Assembly: GCA_016763665.1 (NCBI GenBank)
Contig: JAESTI010000418.1
Coordinates: 1 to 6,236 of the forward strand
Origin: Bacteroidia bacterium
GTDB lineage: Bacteria > Bacteroidota > Bacteroidia > Flavobacteriales > NORP286
Reading direction: 5' to 3'
Length of the DNA stretch: 6,236 nucleotides
The translations under genes and the position numbers were made by a program. Within the stretch, counting starts at the first letter, position 1. Every line of letters begins with the position of its first letter. Below are positions 1-6,236 of the stretch, piece after piece. The notes below the pieces were generated by a model, which saw only the letters and a list, made by a program, of their open reading frames with translations, did no database searches and was not told where the DNA came from.

Positions 1-83
1 CCCGTCCAAAGCAAAAACTTTTGCGCATATTCACTTTTGTTCATTTCAAATGAACCATTGCTATGTTCTGAAGTTAAATACAT
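1..83 (-). CDS. coxC: Cytochrome c oxidase subunit III, N-terminal fragment (cut by window edge)
   Basis: Only the first 27 codons are visible, and the frame stays open to the window edge. The reading frame starts at an ATG at 83-81 that shares its A with the last base of the ctaB stop codon (TAATG), an arrangement typical of translational coupling. The peptide begins MYLTSEHSNGSFEMNKSEYA and continues with QKFLLWT. A second in-frame ATG at 44-42 (MNKSEYAQKFLLW) could instead be the start. The basic stretch followed by K-F-L-L-W-T resembles the entry into the first membrane helix of Bacteroidota subunit III proteins, and position after coxB, coxA and ctaB fits. Subunit III is a core membrane subunit of the aa3 oxidase that stabilises the proton-pumping core. 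The identification rests on context plus a short match, so it is probable, not certain. Confidence 0.72.
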   Translation of the reverse strand, partial: MYLTSEHSNGSFEMNKSEYAQKFLLWT

Positions 84-982
84 TAAAATACTTTGCCTAA
101 AACCAAAACCAACTGAACTATTGGTAAGTACAAAAATGAACCAATCATTAGTTGTTTTGCACTTTTAATTGAACAATCTCTATATAAATTAAATGCCTGA
201 AACGCAAAAACTAATCCGCATACTAATACTATTATACTGGAATATGAATTTATCAATCCTAATTTAGCAGGTAATAAGCTAACAGGAATCAAAATCAACG
301 CATAAAGCAATGTTTGCAAAGCACTGTTTTTATTCCTGCCTCCTTTTGAAGGTAGCAGGTTAAATCCTGCCTTTTTATAGTCATCGTCTAATATCCAGGC
401 GATTGACCAAAAATGGGGAAATTGCCATAAAAATTGGATACTAAACAGTAGCATACAAGTCATATCAATTGTACCGGTAATTGCTGTATAGCCTATCATT
501 ACCGGGAATGCTCCCGGAAATGCCCCAACTAAAACTGCAAAAGATGTTTTTTGCTTTAATGGGGTATAAATAAACGCATAAGATAATAATGAAACCATAC
601 CTAATATTGCAGCCGTTGGATTCACAAAAATTGCCATAAGGCCCACACCAATAATTCCCATTATTGAAGTAATTAGTACTGCCTCTAGCACGTCCATCCT
701 CTCTGCTGCAATTGGCCTATTTGCAGTTCTTGTCATTAATTTGTCCAAGTCCTTTTCTATGATCTGATTTATTCCATTAGCTGAACCGGTTATCAATAAA
801 CCACTTAACAACAAAATTCCAAAATGCATCCAATCTAGTGTTCCAGTAACTGCAAATAAATATCCCATAGCTGCAGAAAAAACTACTACTACCGTTAACC
901 TCAACTTAATAAGCTGACTATAATCTTTAAGTTTACTTACTAAACTTATTGAAAGACCTTTATGTATACTTTGTGATATCAT
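83..982 (-). CDS. ctaB: Protoheme IX farnesyltransferase (haem O synthase)
   Basis: A 299-residue integral membrane enzyme of the UbiA prenyltransferase superfamily, also called CyoE. It transfers a farnesyl group from farnesyl diphosphate to haem B, giving haem O, which CtaA then oxidises to the haem A needed by CoxA. The first Asp-rich motif lies at residues 72-90 (NQIIEKDLDKLM followed by RTANRP), the diphosphate/Mg-binding signature of this family. The second is around 188-211 (FPHFW, then LDDDYKKAGFNLLP). About eight or nine hydrophobic helices follow a short basic N-terminus; length is normal. The ATG at 982 lies 2 nt after the coxA stop, and the stop overlaps the start of coxC, so translation is probably coupled to both. 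Placement between coxA and coxC links cofactor supply to apoenzyme synthesis. No alternative function is likely. Confidence 0.96.
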   Translation of the reverse strand: MISQSIHKGLSISLVSKLKDYSQLIKLRLTVVVVFSAAMGYLFAVTGTLDWMHFGILLLSGLLITGSANGINQIIEKDLDKLMTRTANRPIAAERMDVLEAVLITSIMGIIGVGLMAIFVNPTAAILGMVSLLSYAFIYTPLKQKTSFAVLVGAFPGAFPVMIGYTAITGTIDMTCMLLFSIQFLWQFPHFWSIAWILDDDYKKAGFNLLPSKGGRNKNSALQTLLYALILIPVSLLPAKLGLINSYSSIIVLVCGLVFAFQAFNLYRDCSIKSAKQLMIGSFLYLPIVQLVLVLGKVF

Positions 983-984
983 TT

Positions 985-2805
985 TTATCCAGCCTCAACT
1001 TTTTCCATTTCTTTTGCTATTTCCTTTTTATCTTCCTCTGTATTGGATTCCGGTGTTTCACTTAACGGGACCGTTTGAGAAATAAAATCTTCAGGTGCCC
1101 CAGGCTTACCGTAATCATAAGCCCACCTATGTACATGAGGAATCTCGCCCGGCCAGTTGCCATGTAAGTGTTTAACAGGTGTGGTCCATTCAATAGTGTT
1201 TGAATTCCAAGGATTTTGTGTTGCTTTTTTGCCTCTAAATACACTGTAAAAGAAATTAAAAAGAAATACAGATTGACCTGCAGCAGCAATGAATGCTCCA
1301 ATACTGATGATAACATTCAGGTCTCCATAAAGGTCAAACATTTCATAAGTTCCGAAGGAGTAGTATCTTCTTGGCACCGCTCTCATATAATGCATAGGAA
1401 AGAACACCATGTAAATACCTACAATTGTAAACCAAAAATGAAGATACCCTAATGATCTATTCATGAATTTTCCATATAACTTAGGAAACCAGTGGTAAAC
1501 TCCCGCAAACATTCCAAAAAACGCAGAAGCTGCCATTACTATATGAAAATGTGCAACTACAAAATAGGTATCATGTAAAATAATATCTATTGCCGGATTA
1601 CCTAAAAACAAACCTGTAATTCCTCCGGTAACAAACGTGGAAACAAATCCAACAGCAAATAGCATAGCCGGTGTATAGTTATTGTTTCCCTGATACAAAG
1701 TAGTGATCCAGTTAAACACTTTAACTGCTGATGGAATGGCAATAGCAAGGGTGGTTACCAAAAATACTGAACCCAAAAACGGGTTCATTCCACTCATAAA
1801 CATGTGGTGCCCCCAAACAATGAAAGACAAAAATGCAATGGTTAATAAGGAATATACCATCGCTTTATAACCAAAAATCGGTTTCCTGGCATTTGTGCTC
1901 AGCACCTCAGAAACCAAACCCATTGCCGGTAAGATGATGATGTAAACTTCCGGATGCCCTAAAAACCAAAACAAGTGTTGAAATAAAACAGGACTACCTC
2001 CTGAAACATCAAGTGCTTCTCCGGCAACAAATATATCTGACAAGAAAAAACTAGTGCCAAATCCTCTATCAAAAATAAGCAATAGACAACCGGCTAACAG
2101 AACAGGAAATGATAGTACGCCAAGAATAGCTGTAATTAGAAATGTCCAAATTGTCAAAGGCAACCTCATCATGGTCAACCCTTTTGTTCTCAAATTCAAG
2201 ATCGTAGCTATATAATTTAATCCACCTAACAATGCAGATATAATAAACAGTGACATACTAATTAACCACAAAGTCATTCCAATTCCTGATCCCTCAACAG
2301 CTTGAGGCAATGCACTTAGGGGAGGATAAACCGTCCATCCGCCAGAAGCAGGCATGGTTTGCATAAAGAATGACGACAACATTACACAGCTTGCCATAAA
2401 GAAAAACCAATAAGAAAGCATATTGAGAAATGGTGAAGCCATATCTCGTACTCCACATTGCAACGGAATTAAAATATTACTGAATGTTCCACTTAGTCCT
2501 GCTGTTAAAACAAAGAAAACCAAAACAGTACCATGGATAGTTACCATTGATAGATAATACTCCGGATCCAATACACCACCCTTTGCCCACTCCCCGAAAA
2601 AGGTTTCCAAAATCGGAAATGATTTACCGGGCCAACCTAATTGCAATCTAAATCCTAAAGAAAGTAACATCCCCATAACCGCCCAAAACATTCCAGTTAA
2701 CAAGAACTGCTTTCCGATCATTTTATGATCCATACTGAAGACATACTTCCAAATGAAGCTTTCTTCGTGATGTTGATCGTGACTATCGTGATTCTCTGAT
2801 GACAT
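985..2805 (-). CDS. coxA: Cytochrome c oxidase subunit I (aa3 type, A1-class haem-copper oxidase)
   Basis: Catalytic subunit that reduces oxygen to water and pumps protons across the cytoplasmic membrane. With the ATG at 2805 it is 606 residues; the same frame can be extended three codons to a TTG at 2814, but the ATG is the better start. Roughly twelve membrane helices are visible. Haem a ligands are H91 and H421, the haem a3 ligand is H419 (HDTYFVVAHFH), and CuB ligands are H284, H333 and H334. GHPEVY supplies the crosslinking Y288 and the glutamate E286 typical of A1 enzymes. K362 (PSAVKVFNW) marks the K channel; N110, D121 and N128 mark the D channel. The N-terminus is His-rich (ENHDSHDQHH), and the last 30 residues form a highly charged tail. 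It lies 10 nt after coxB and 2 nt before ctaB. All catalytic residues look intact. Confidence 0.97.
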   Translation of the reverse strand: MSSENHDSHDQHHEESFIWKYVFSMDHKMIGKQFLLTGMFWAVMGMLLSLGFRLQLGWPGKSFPILETFFGEWAKGGVLDPEYYLSMVTIHGTVLVFFVLTAGLSGTFSNILIPLQCGVRDMASPFLNMLSYWFFFMASCVMLSSFFMQTMPASGGWTVYPPLSALPQAVEGSGIGMTLWLISMSLFIISALLGGLNYIATILNLRTKGLTMMRLPLTIWTFLITAILGVLSFPVLLAGCLLLIFDRGFGTSFFLSDIFVAGEALDVSGGSPVLFQHLFWFLGHPEVYIIILPAMGLVSEVLSTNARKPIFGYKAMVYSLLTIAFLSFIVWGHHMFMSGMNPFLGSVFLVTTLAIAIPSAVKVFNWITTLYQGNNNYTPAMLFAVGFVSTFVTGGITGLFLGNPAIDIILHDTYFVVAHFHIVMAASAFFGMFAGVYHWFPKLYGKFMNRSLGYLHFWFTIVGIYMVFFPMHYMRAVPRRYYSFGTYEMFDLYGDLNVIISIGAFIAAAGQSVFLFNFFYSVFRGKKATQNPWNSNTIEWTTPVKHLHGNWPGEIPHVHRWAYDYGKPGAPEDFISQTVPLSETPESNTEEDKKEIAKEMEKVEAG

Positions 2806-2815
2806 ATTTATCAAA

Positions 2816-3829
2816 TTATTGAGCTTTAATCGCCATTTGTTTTTCCTTCATTTTTTCTGAGTACGTTTTTTGTTTTGAAAGCCAACTATCTACTTCTTCT
2901 TGCGAATCAATATACACCACACCTTTCATTGCAAAATGACTCTTTCCACAAAGCTCCGCACATGCCATTTCGTAATTAAAATCCTCATTCCCTATTTGCT
3001 CCCTCATCTCGGCAGTAGTGATAGTAGGTATAAAACCAAATTGAGTTTGCATACCGGGCACCGCATCCAGTTTAACTCTAAAGTGAGGTACATAAACAGC
3101 ATGTAGTACGTCCAAAGCATTTATTTTAAAAAGCACATACTTATTAACAGGCAAATAAAATCCTGCAGCAGCACCAATAATAATATCATCCTGTGCAGCA
3201 GGATCACTCAGATCCAAACCTAATTCATTTTCGGGTGTTCTAAGTTTATGGTCTGTTTTTCCTAATTTGCCATCGGCCCCCGGATACCTTATTTGCCAGG
3301 CAAATTGTTTACCCGTAACCTCCACCAAATATGCATCTTCGGGTGGATCAGTCATTAGTACGCTGTTCCAGACCATTCCTCCATTAATAGCAAGATAAAT
3401 CATCACAATTGCAGGAATTATCGTCCACCATATCTCCAGTTTATCATTATGAGTTTGGAATTTAGCCTTCTCTCCTCTTTTATGTCTGTATCTATATGCA
3501 AAATAGAACAACATTACATTAAAGAATACAAATACAAGACCTGTAACCAACAATGTAACATTGTATAAAGAATCAATGATGGCACCATGTTCCGAAGCAG
3601 GAGGTAAAGCATATAGAGATCGCTCATTGTAGGCATCTGTCACTAAATAAAGCCCAATAGATGCAACAATTAAGAACACCATCATAAGGATGGCATTCAT
3701 CTTGTTTCCCTTATCATCAATTGGGTCAAATTCCTTCTCACTGAGTTTATCTGATAGTTCAAAAACCCGAACTATCAAAGCTATAGCAAGTACAGCTACT
3801 ACTATTACAACACCAATTAGAATGTTCAT
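2816..3829 (-). CDS. coxB: Cytochrome c oxidase subunit II with CuA site
   Basis: A 337-residue subunit that accepts electrons from cytochrome c at a binuclear copper centre and relays them to CoxA. The CuA ligands are complete: H243 (DVLHAVYVPHF) and the motif C290-AEL-C294-GKS-H298-FA-M301, with E292 between the cysteines as the usual Mg/backbone ligand. Complete ligands argue for a cytochrome c oxidase rather than a quinol oxidase. The aromatic electron-entry region is at 176-184 (FAWQIRYPG). Four hydrophobic helices precede the cupredoxin domain (about 3-22, 45-64, 91-113 and 132-154) instead of the textbook two; as far as I recall this is usual in Bacteroidota. No cytochrome c domain is fused to the C-terminus, unlike caa3 enzymes. 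It starts at an ATG 18 nt after the actF stop, with no clear Shine-Dalgarno sequence. Confidence 0.96.
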   Translation of the reverse strand: MNILIGVVIVVAVLAIALIVRVFELSDKLSEKEFDPIDDKGNKMNAILMMVFLIVASIGLYLVTDAYNERSLYALPPASEHGAIIDSLYNVTLLVTGLVFVFFNVMLFYFAYRYRHKRGEKAKFQTHNDKLEIWWTIIPAIVMIYLAINGGMVWNSVLMTDPPEDAYLVEVTGKQFAWQIRYPGADGKLGKTDHKLRTPENELGLDLSDPAAQDDIIIGAAAGFYLPVNKYVLFKINALDVLHAVYVPHFRVKLDAVPGMQTQFGFIPTITTAEMREQIGNEDFNYEMACAELCGKSHFAMKGVVYIDSQEEVDSWLSKQKTYSEKMKEKQMAIKAQ

Positions 3830-3847
3830 TTCTTGTTACTATTTATA

Positions 3848-4597
3848 TTATACATGATGATGTATACTTTCGTCTAAAAATGGATGATTCTTTGGAACCA
3901 ATGAAGCCTTAGTTAAGGCATTGCCCACAACTAAAGCAAACAATCCTGCAAATCCTAAGAACATTCCTATTTCAATAATTCCTACACCATGAGGATGACC
4001 AATCGTTGTTCCCGGAGTAACCATTAGGAAAAAGTCCAAACCATGTCCACATATTATTATTATCGCCACAACAGTCAAAATGGTTGTATTTTTTTTAGCA
4101 TCCCTGTCCATTAATGTTAAAAATGGAATTGCAAAATTCATAATTACATTCAAGAAAAATAGTCCTTTGTAATTTTCAAATCTTTCTACATAGTAAATTG
4201 TTTCTTCAGGTATATTCGCATACCAAATTAACATGAACTGAGAGAACCATAAGTAACCCCAGAAAATTGTGAATGCAAACATGAATTTACCAAGATCATG
4301 TAAATGTTCTTCTGTTACAATTGACAAATAGCCATTCTTCTTCAAGTTCACGACTATTAACGTAATTACTGCCAACGTAGCAACAAACATACTGGCAAAA
4401 TTATACCACCCAAATAGCGTACTAAACCAATGCGTATCAATGGACATGATAAAATCCCAGGAAGAGGTAGATTCAGTAATACCATAAACAACAACGAAAA
4501 TTGCAGAAATAATACCTGCTTTTTTATGAATAGCAACACCTCCTTCGTTATCTTCTCTTATTGAAGCTTTCTCAGCACCATATACAGTCCAATCCAT
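3848..4597 (-). CDS. actF: ActF C-terminal part (alternative complex III quinol:cytochrome c oxidoreductase, quinone-binding subunit 2), downstream of a frame break
   Basis: This 249-codon frame encodes the second part of ActF, a NrfD/PsrC-like membrane subunit of alternative complex III. Six hydrophobic helices are seen, at about 26-43, 63-83, 104-126, 143-163, 171-192 and 207-230, completing the ten expected for the family with the four in the upstream frame. Family-like stretches include TESTSSWDFIMS, THWFSTLFGWY, WFSQFMLIWYANIPEE and GHGLDFF; the protein ends in HHHV. Residues 11-20 (ASIREDNEGG) continue directly from the end of the upstream frame if the frame is restored. The nominal ATG at 4597 lies inside sequence that in the other frame encodes helix 4, has no Shine-Dalgarno motif, and gives a first ten residues (MDWTVYGAEK) without family character. 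It is probably not a natural start, though reinitiation giving a two-chain ActF cannot be excluded. Confidence 0.88.
   Translation of the reverse strand: MDWTVYGAEKASIREDNEGGVAIHKKAGIISAIFVVVYGITESTSSWDFIMSIDTHWFSTLFGWYNFASMFVATLAVITLIVVNLKKNGYLSIVTEEHLHDLGKFMFAFTIFWGYLWFSQFMLIWYANIPEETIYYVERFENYKGLFFLNVIMNFAIPFLTLMDRDAKKNTTILTVVAIIIICGHGLDFFLMVTPGTTIGHPHGVGIIEIGMFLGFAGLFALVVGNALTKASLVPKNHPFLDESIHHHV
4558..4597 (-). other. actF: Frame break inside actF (40-nt overlap of the two reading frames)
   Basis: On the minus strand the two frames overlap from the ATG at 4597 to the TAA at 4560-4558. The upstream frame reads ctg aga aag ctt caa taa; the downstream frame reads gag aaa gct tca ata through the same bases. 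One added A in the AAA run at 4570-4568 gives LRKASIREDNEGG, which joins helix 4 to the expected linker, so a one-base deletion is the simplest reading. A -1 ribosomal slip at A-AAG would give the same protein, but the heptamer G-AGA-AAG is not a standard slippery site. Sequencing error, real mutation and programmed slip cannot be told apart here. Confidence 0.8.
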
Positions 4598-5046
4598 AAA
4601 GCAAAATATGCAATAAATCTACCTATGTAAAATAAGGGTGTAAAAAACGCAGCTTTCCCGGCTATTAATTTATCATAATGTTCTGATCCAATATCCATGA
4701 TCCCTTCATGAGTCCAATGATAAATATGATGCCAATGCATAAAGGCACCTGCAACAATAATTAGCATTACTACGAAACCCACCAACAAAAATGAACCCAT
4801 TGCTTCAGGAACTCTTTTAAAAGCTGTCGGCCATCCTGACTGACTGATATAGTTAACAGCTACCCAAAACACACTTGTTAATGCAATAGCAGTAAAGTAC
4901 CACCCATTGCTAAGAAAACTTGCCCAAACTCGGCCAGAATCCATGAAAATTCCGAGGACCAAAGCCAGAATACCTATGGCAACAAAGATCATTGCCCATT
5001 TCTTAATCTTCGGATCAAATGTATATTGGTCGTTTACCTCTGACAT
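4558..5046 (-). CDS. actF: ActF N-terminal part (alternative complex III membrane subunit), ending early at a frame break
   Basis: This 162-codon frame, from an ATG at 5046, holds the first four helices of ActF (about 17-36, 48-68, 83-104 and 134-158). Family-like features are SGWPTAFKRVPEAMGSFLLVG before and in helix 3 (quoted in part: SGWPTAF, RVPEAMGS), the His-rich HWHHIYHWTHE, and SEHYDKLIAGKAAFF before helix 4. It stops at a TAA right after VLRKLQ, whereas the family normally continues with an acidic, Gly-rich linker and six more helices, which lie in the overlapping frame. Restoring one base gives a protein of about 399 residues, normal for ActF. The family contributes to quinol oxidation and is thought to be able to translocate protons. 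It follows actE after a 35-nt AT-rich gap without a visible terminator or Shine-Dalgarno motif. Confidence 0.9.
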   Translation of the reverse strand: MSEVNDQYTFDPKIKKWAMIFVAIGILALVLGIFMDSGRVWASFLSNGWYFTAIALTSVFWVAVNYISQSGWPTAFKRVPEAMGSFLLVGFVVMLIIVAGAFMHWHHIYHWTHEGIMDIGSEHYDKLIAGKAAFFTPLFYIGRFIAYFALWIGLYMVLRKLQ

Positions 5047-5081
5047 TTATAATACTTTTTGTCTTTTGATTTTAATTACTT

Positions 5082-5909
5082 TTAAATTTGATAAATGAAC
5101 CCATTTGGATTTAACCTTTTACCCGAATCACTAAATAATTCATCTAACAATATCTTATCTCCTGTCCCGGCATTGGATATTAAATCTTTCATTTCCTGTG
5201 TTAATTCTCCAGTTTCTGATACAAATAATTTATTATCTCCTTCTGTAGGAATAAAATAAAGATTAAACTTGGTAACATTCAGCTTTTCTAATCTAGATAC
5301 TAAACTTCCAAGTTCCAATGATTTTGCTCCTTGCATAGTTTGTATGTAATGTACAATCTGCCATCTTTCACTTTCACTTAATTGAGAAGCATATGAACCC
5401 ATAAATTCAGAACCTACCATAATTGTATGATAAATTTGACCTGCAGTCATATTCTTGACATTGTGTTTACTCATTGCTGCATTTTCATCAGTATATAACG
5501 GAGGAATTGCATACCCTCCTTTTGTAACAACCAACCCATCTCCATTTCCTGATTTTCCATGACATGGCGAGCAATATATTCCATATAACCTTTTTCCTTC
5601 ACCTAACACTTCATCGCTATACGGAACTGGGTTCTCAATTGAAGCAGACATTTCAAATCCTACACTATCCTTTTTATAAGGATACGGCATGTGGCCTCTG
5701 GGAATAGTACCTTCAGCAGGTAATAATGCATTTGAACTATCTCCAAAATTTGTATTTACTTCATAGGTTTTATACGCAATGGTATGAGCCATGTCAGGCA
5801 TATATTCATATCCGGGATGATTTGGATCACTACACGATGCCAAAAACACAGTTATTAACACTACTAAACCTGATTTTTTAAACATTTTTACCGTTAACAT
5901 GTTAATCAT
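5082..5909 (-). CDS. actE: ActE, monohaem cytochrome c lipoprotein of alternative complex III, with C-terminal extension
   Basis: A 275-residue exported cytochrome c that carries electrons out of alternative complex III. A lipoprotein signal precedes the lipobox LASC with acylated Cys26. Haem attachment is C113-SP-C116-H117 followed by GKSGNGDG; the likely distal ligand is M170 (SEFMGSYASQLS). The conserved N-terminal part (HPGYEYMPDM, LLPAEGTIPRG) matches ActE as I know it. The cytochrome fold ends near residue 195 (HYIQTMQG); about 75-80 further residues contain SLVSRLEKLNV, FIPTEGDNKLFVSE and GDKILLDELF, ending in LNPNGFIYQI. Flavobacterial ActE proteins I recall stop soon after the haem domain, so this tail is unusual. 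The ATG at 5909 directly abuts the actD stop (TAGATG); ATGs at 5900 and 5885 are also possible, and the last gives the most typical lipoprotein start (MFKKSG). Confidence 0.93.
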   Translation of the reverse strand: MINMLTVKMFKKSGLVVLITVFLASCSDPNHPGYEYMPDMAHTIAYKTYEVNTNFGDSSNALLPAEGTIPRGHMPYPYKKDSVGFEMSASIENPVPYSDEVLGEGKRLYGIYCSPCHGKSGNGDGLVVTKGGYAIPPLYTDENAAMSKHNVKNMTAGQIYHTIMVGSEFMGSYASQLSESERWQIVHYIQTMQGAKSLELGSLVSRLEKLNVTKFNLYFIPTEGDNKLFVSETGELTQEMKDLISNAGTGDKILLDELFSDSGKRLNPNGFIYQI

Positions 5910-6236
5910 CTATACTGCTTTTACTAAACTTGGATCTAATTCTATTTCTTGTTCTCTTACTTCTATTGCCCCATTAGATTTAAGCAGTTGATCCAAAACT
6001 GCTTCATCTTCAAGTTCCTCAGTATTAAAAGCCATTACAAATCTATCACTGGTTATGCGTAAGTCAATAGGATGCTGCTTAGTAGAAGGAACCAAATAAT
6101 TAACTGACATATAAATAATTGCCATTCCTATGCCGGTAGTAAGTACAGTTGCCTCAAAAGTTGGTGGAATAAACGAAGGAAACGAAGCTCCTGGCTTACC
6201 ACCAAAGTTTATTGGAAAATCTACCGCATTCAAATA
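5910..6236 (-). CDS. actD: ActD, alternative complex III membrane subunit, C-terminal part (5' end outside window)
   Basis: The frame is open to the window edge; 108 residues are visible. The first codons are Tyr then Leu (TTG), so the TTG at 6233 is only the first start-like codon in view and not the gene start. The signature FPINFGGKP followed by SFIPPTFEATVL is characteristic of ActD proteins (DUF3341 family). A hydrophobic helix follows (TTGIGMAIIYMSVNYL), then a soluble segment (DLRITSDRFVMAF) and an acidic tail. Full-length ActD is usually about 170-190 residues, so the N-terminal domain and first helix lie upstream. ActD anchors the periplasmic part of alternative complex III to its membrane part and binds no known cofactor. 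Its TAG stop is immediately followed by the actE ATG. Confidence 0.92.
   Translation of the reverse strand, partial: YLNAVDFPINFGGKPGASFPSFIPPTFEATVLTTGIGMAIIYMSVNYLVPSTKQHPIDLRITSDRFVMAFNTEELEDEAVLDQLLKSNGAIEVREQEIELDPSLVKAV

Noticed and set aside
1062..1316. 84-codon open frame on the minus strand
   Set aside because: It lies wholly inside coxA in another frame on the same strand and has no recognisable domain; coxA is strongly conserved through this stretch.
1216..1452. 78-codon open frame on the plus strand
   Set aside because: It is antisense to coxA, Cys/Lys/Ser-rich and without family character; a shadow of the real gene.
2806..2814. TTG at 2814 as the start of coxA
   Set aside because: It adds only Met-Ile-Asn before a standard ATG at 2805 that gives the expected His-rich N-terminus, so the ATG is preferred.
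2900..3106. 68-codon open frame on the plus strand
   Set aside because: It is antisense to the CuA-encoding part of coxB, where the coding signal is clearly on the minus strand.
4564..4576. Programmed -1 frameshift signal in actF
   Set aside because: The heptamer G-AGA-AAG does not fit the X-XXY-YYZ rule, and I see no evident downstream stem-loop or upstream SD-like stimulator; kept only as a minor alternative to an indel.
5047..5081. 35-nt gap between actE and actF as a possible promoter or terminator
   Set aside because: It is AT-rich, but I see no stable GC-stem hairpin with a T run and no Bacteroidota-type TAnnTTTG promoter box upstream of the actF start.
4907..5098. 63-codon open frame on the plus strand
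   Set aside because: It is antisense to the start of actF and the actE-actF gap, with no start context or recognisable protein.

Overview
This AT-rich window looks like a chromosomal piece of a Bacteroidota bacterium. The lineage call rests on gene order (alternative complex III genes running directly into aa3-type oxidase genes), on the character of the proteins (four-helix CoxB, lipoprotein monoheme ActE), and on the absence of clear Shine-Dalgarno motifs before the starts I inspected. I cannot name a genus. Every real gene is on the minus strand, so transcription runs from high to low coordinates.

Layout in transcription order: 6236-5910 actD (5' end outside the window); 5909-5082 actE, a lipoprotein cytochrome c; 5046-3848 actF, split into two overlapping reading frames; 3829-2816 coxB; 2805-985 coxA; 982-83 ctaB; 83-1 the first 27 codons of coxC, running off the window. 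Gaps are tiny (0 to 35 nt), ctaB and coxC share one base in a TAATG overlap, and no terminator is visible, so this reads as the middle of one operon. No stretch over 300 bases lacks a gene, and I see no tRNA, rRNA, CRISPR array, insertion sequence or long repeat.

Together the genes encode the end of an aerobic respiratory chain. Alternative complex III (ActA-F in the family; only D, E and F are seen here) oxidises menaquinol and passes electrons to c-type haem. ActE or a related cytochrome hands them to the CuA centre of CoxB, and CoxA reduces oxygen at its haem a3-CuB site while pumping protons. CtaB makes haem O, the precursor of the haem A needed by CoxA. CoxC is the core subunit III.

This is a known system rather than a new one. 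Two points deserve a second look: a one-base frame break in actF that splits it between transmembrane helices 4 and 5, and an approximately 75-80 residue C-terminal extension on ActE after the cytochrome c domain, with a faint resemblance to the end of gliding-motility GldM-type proteins.
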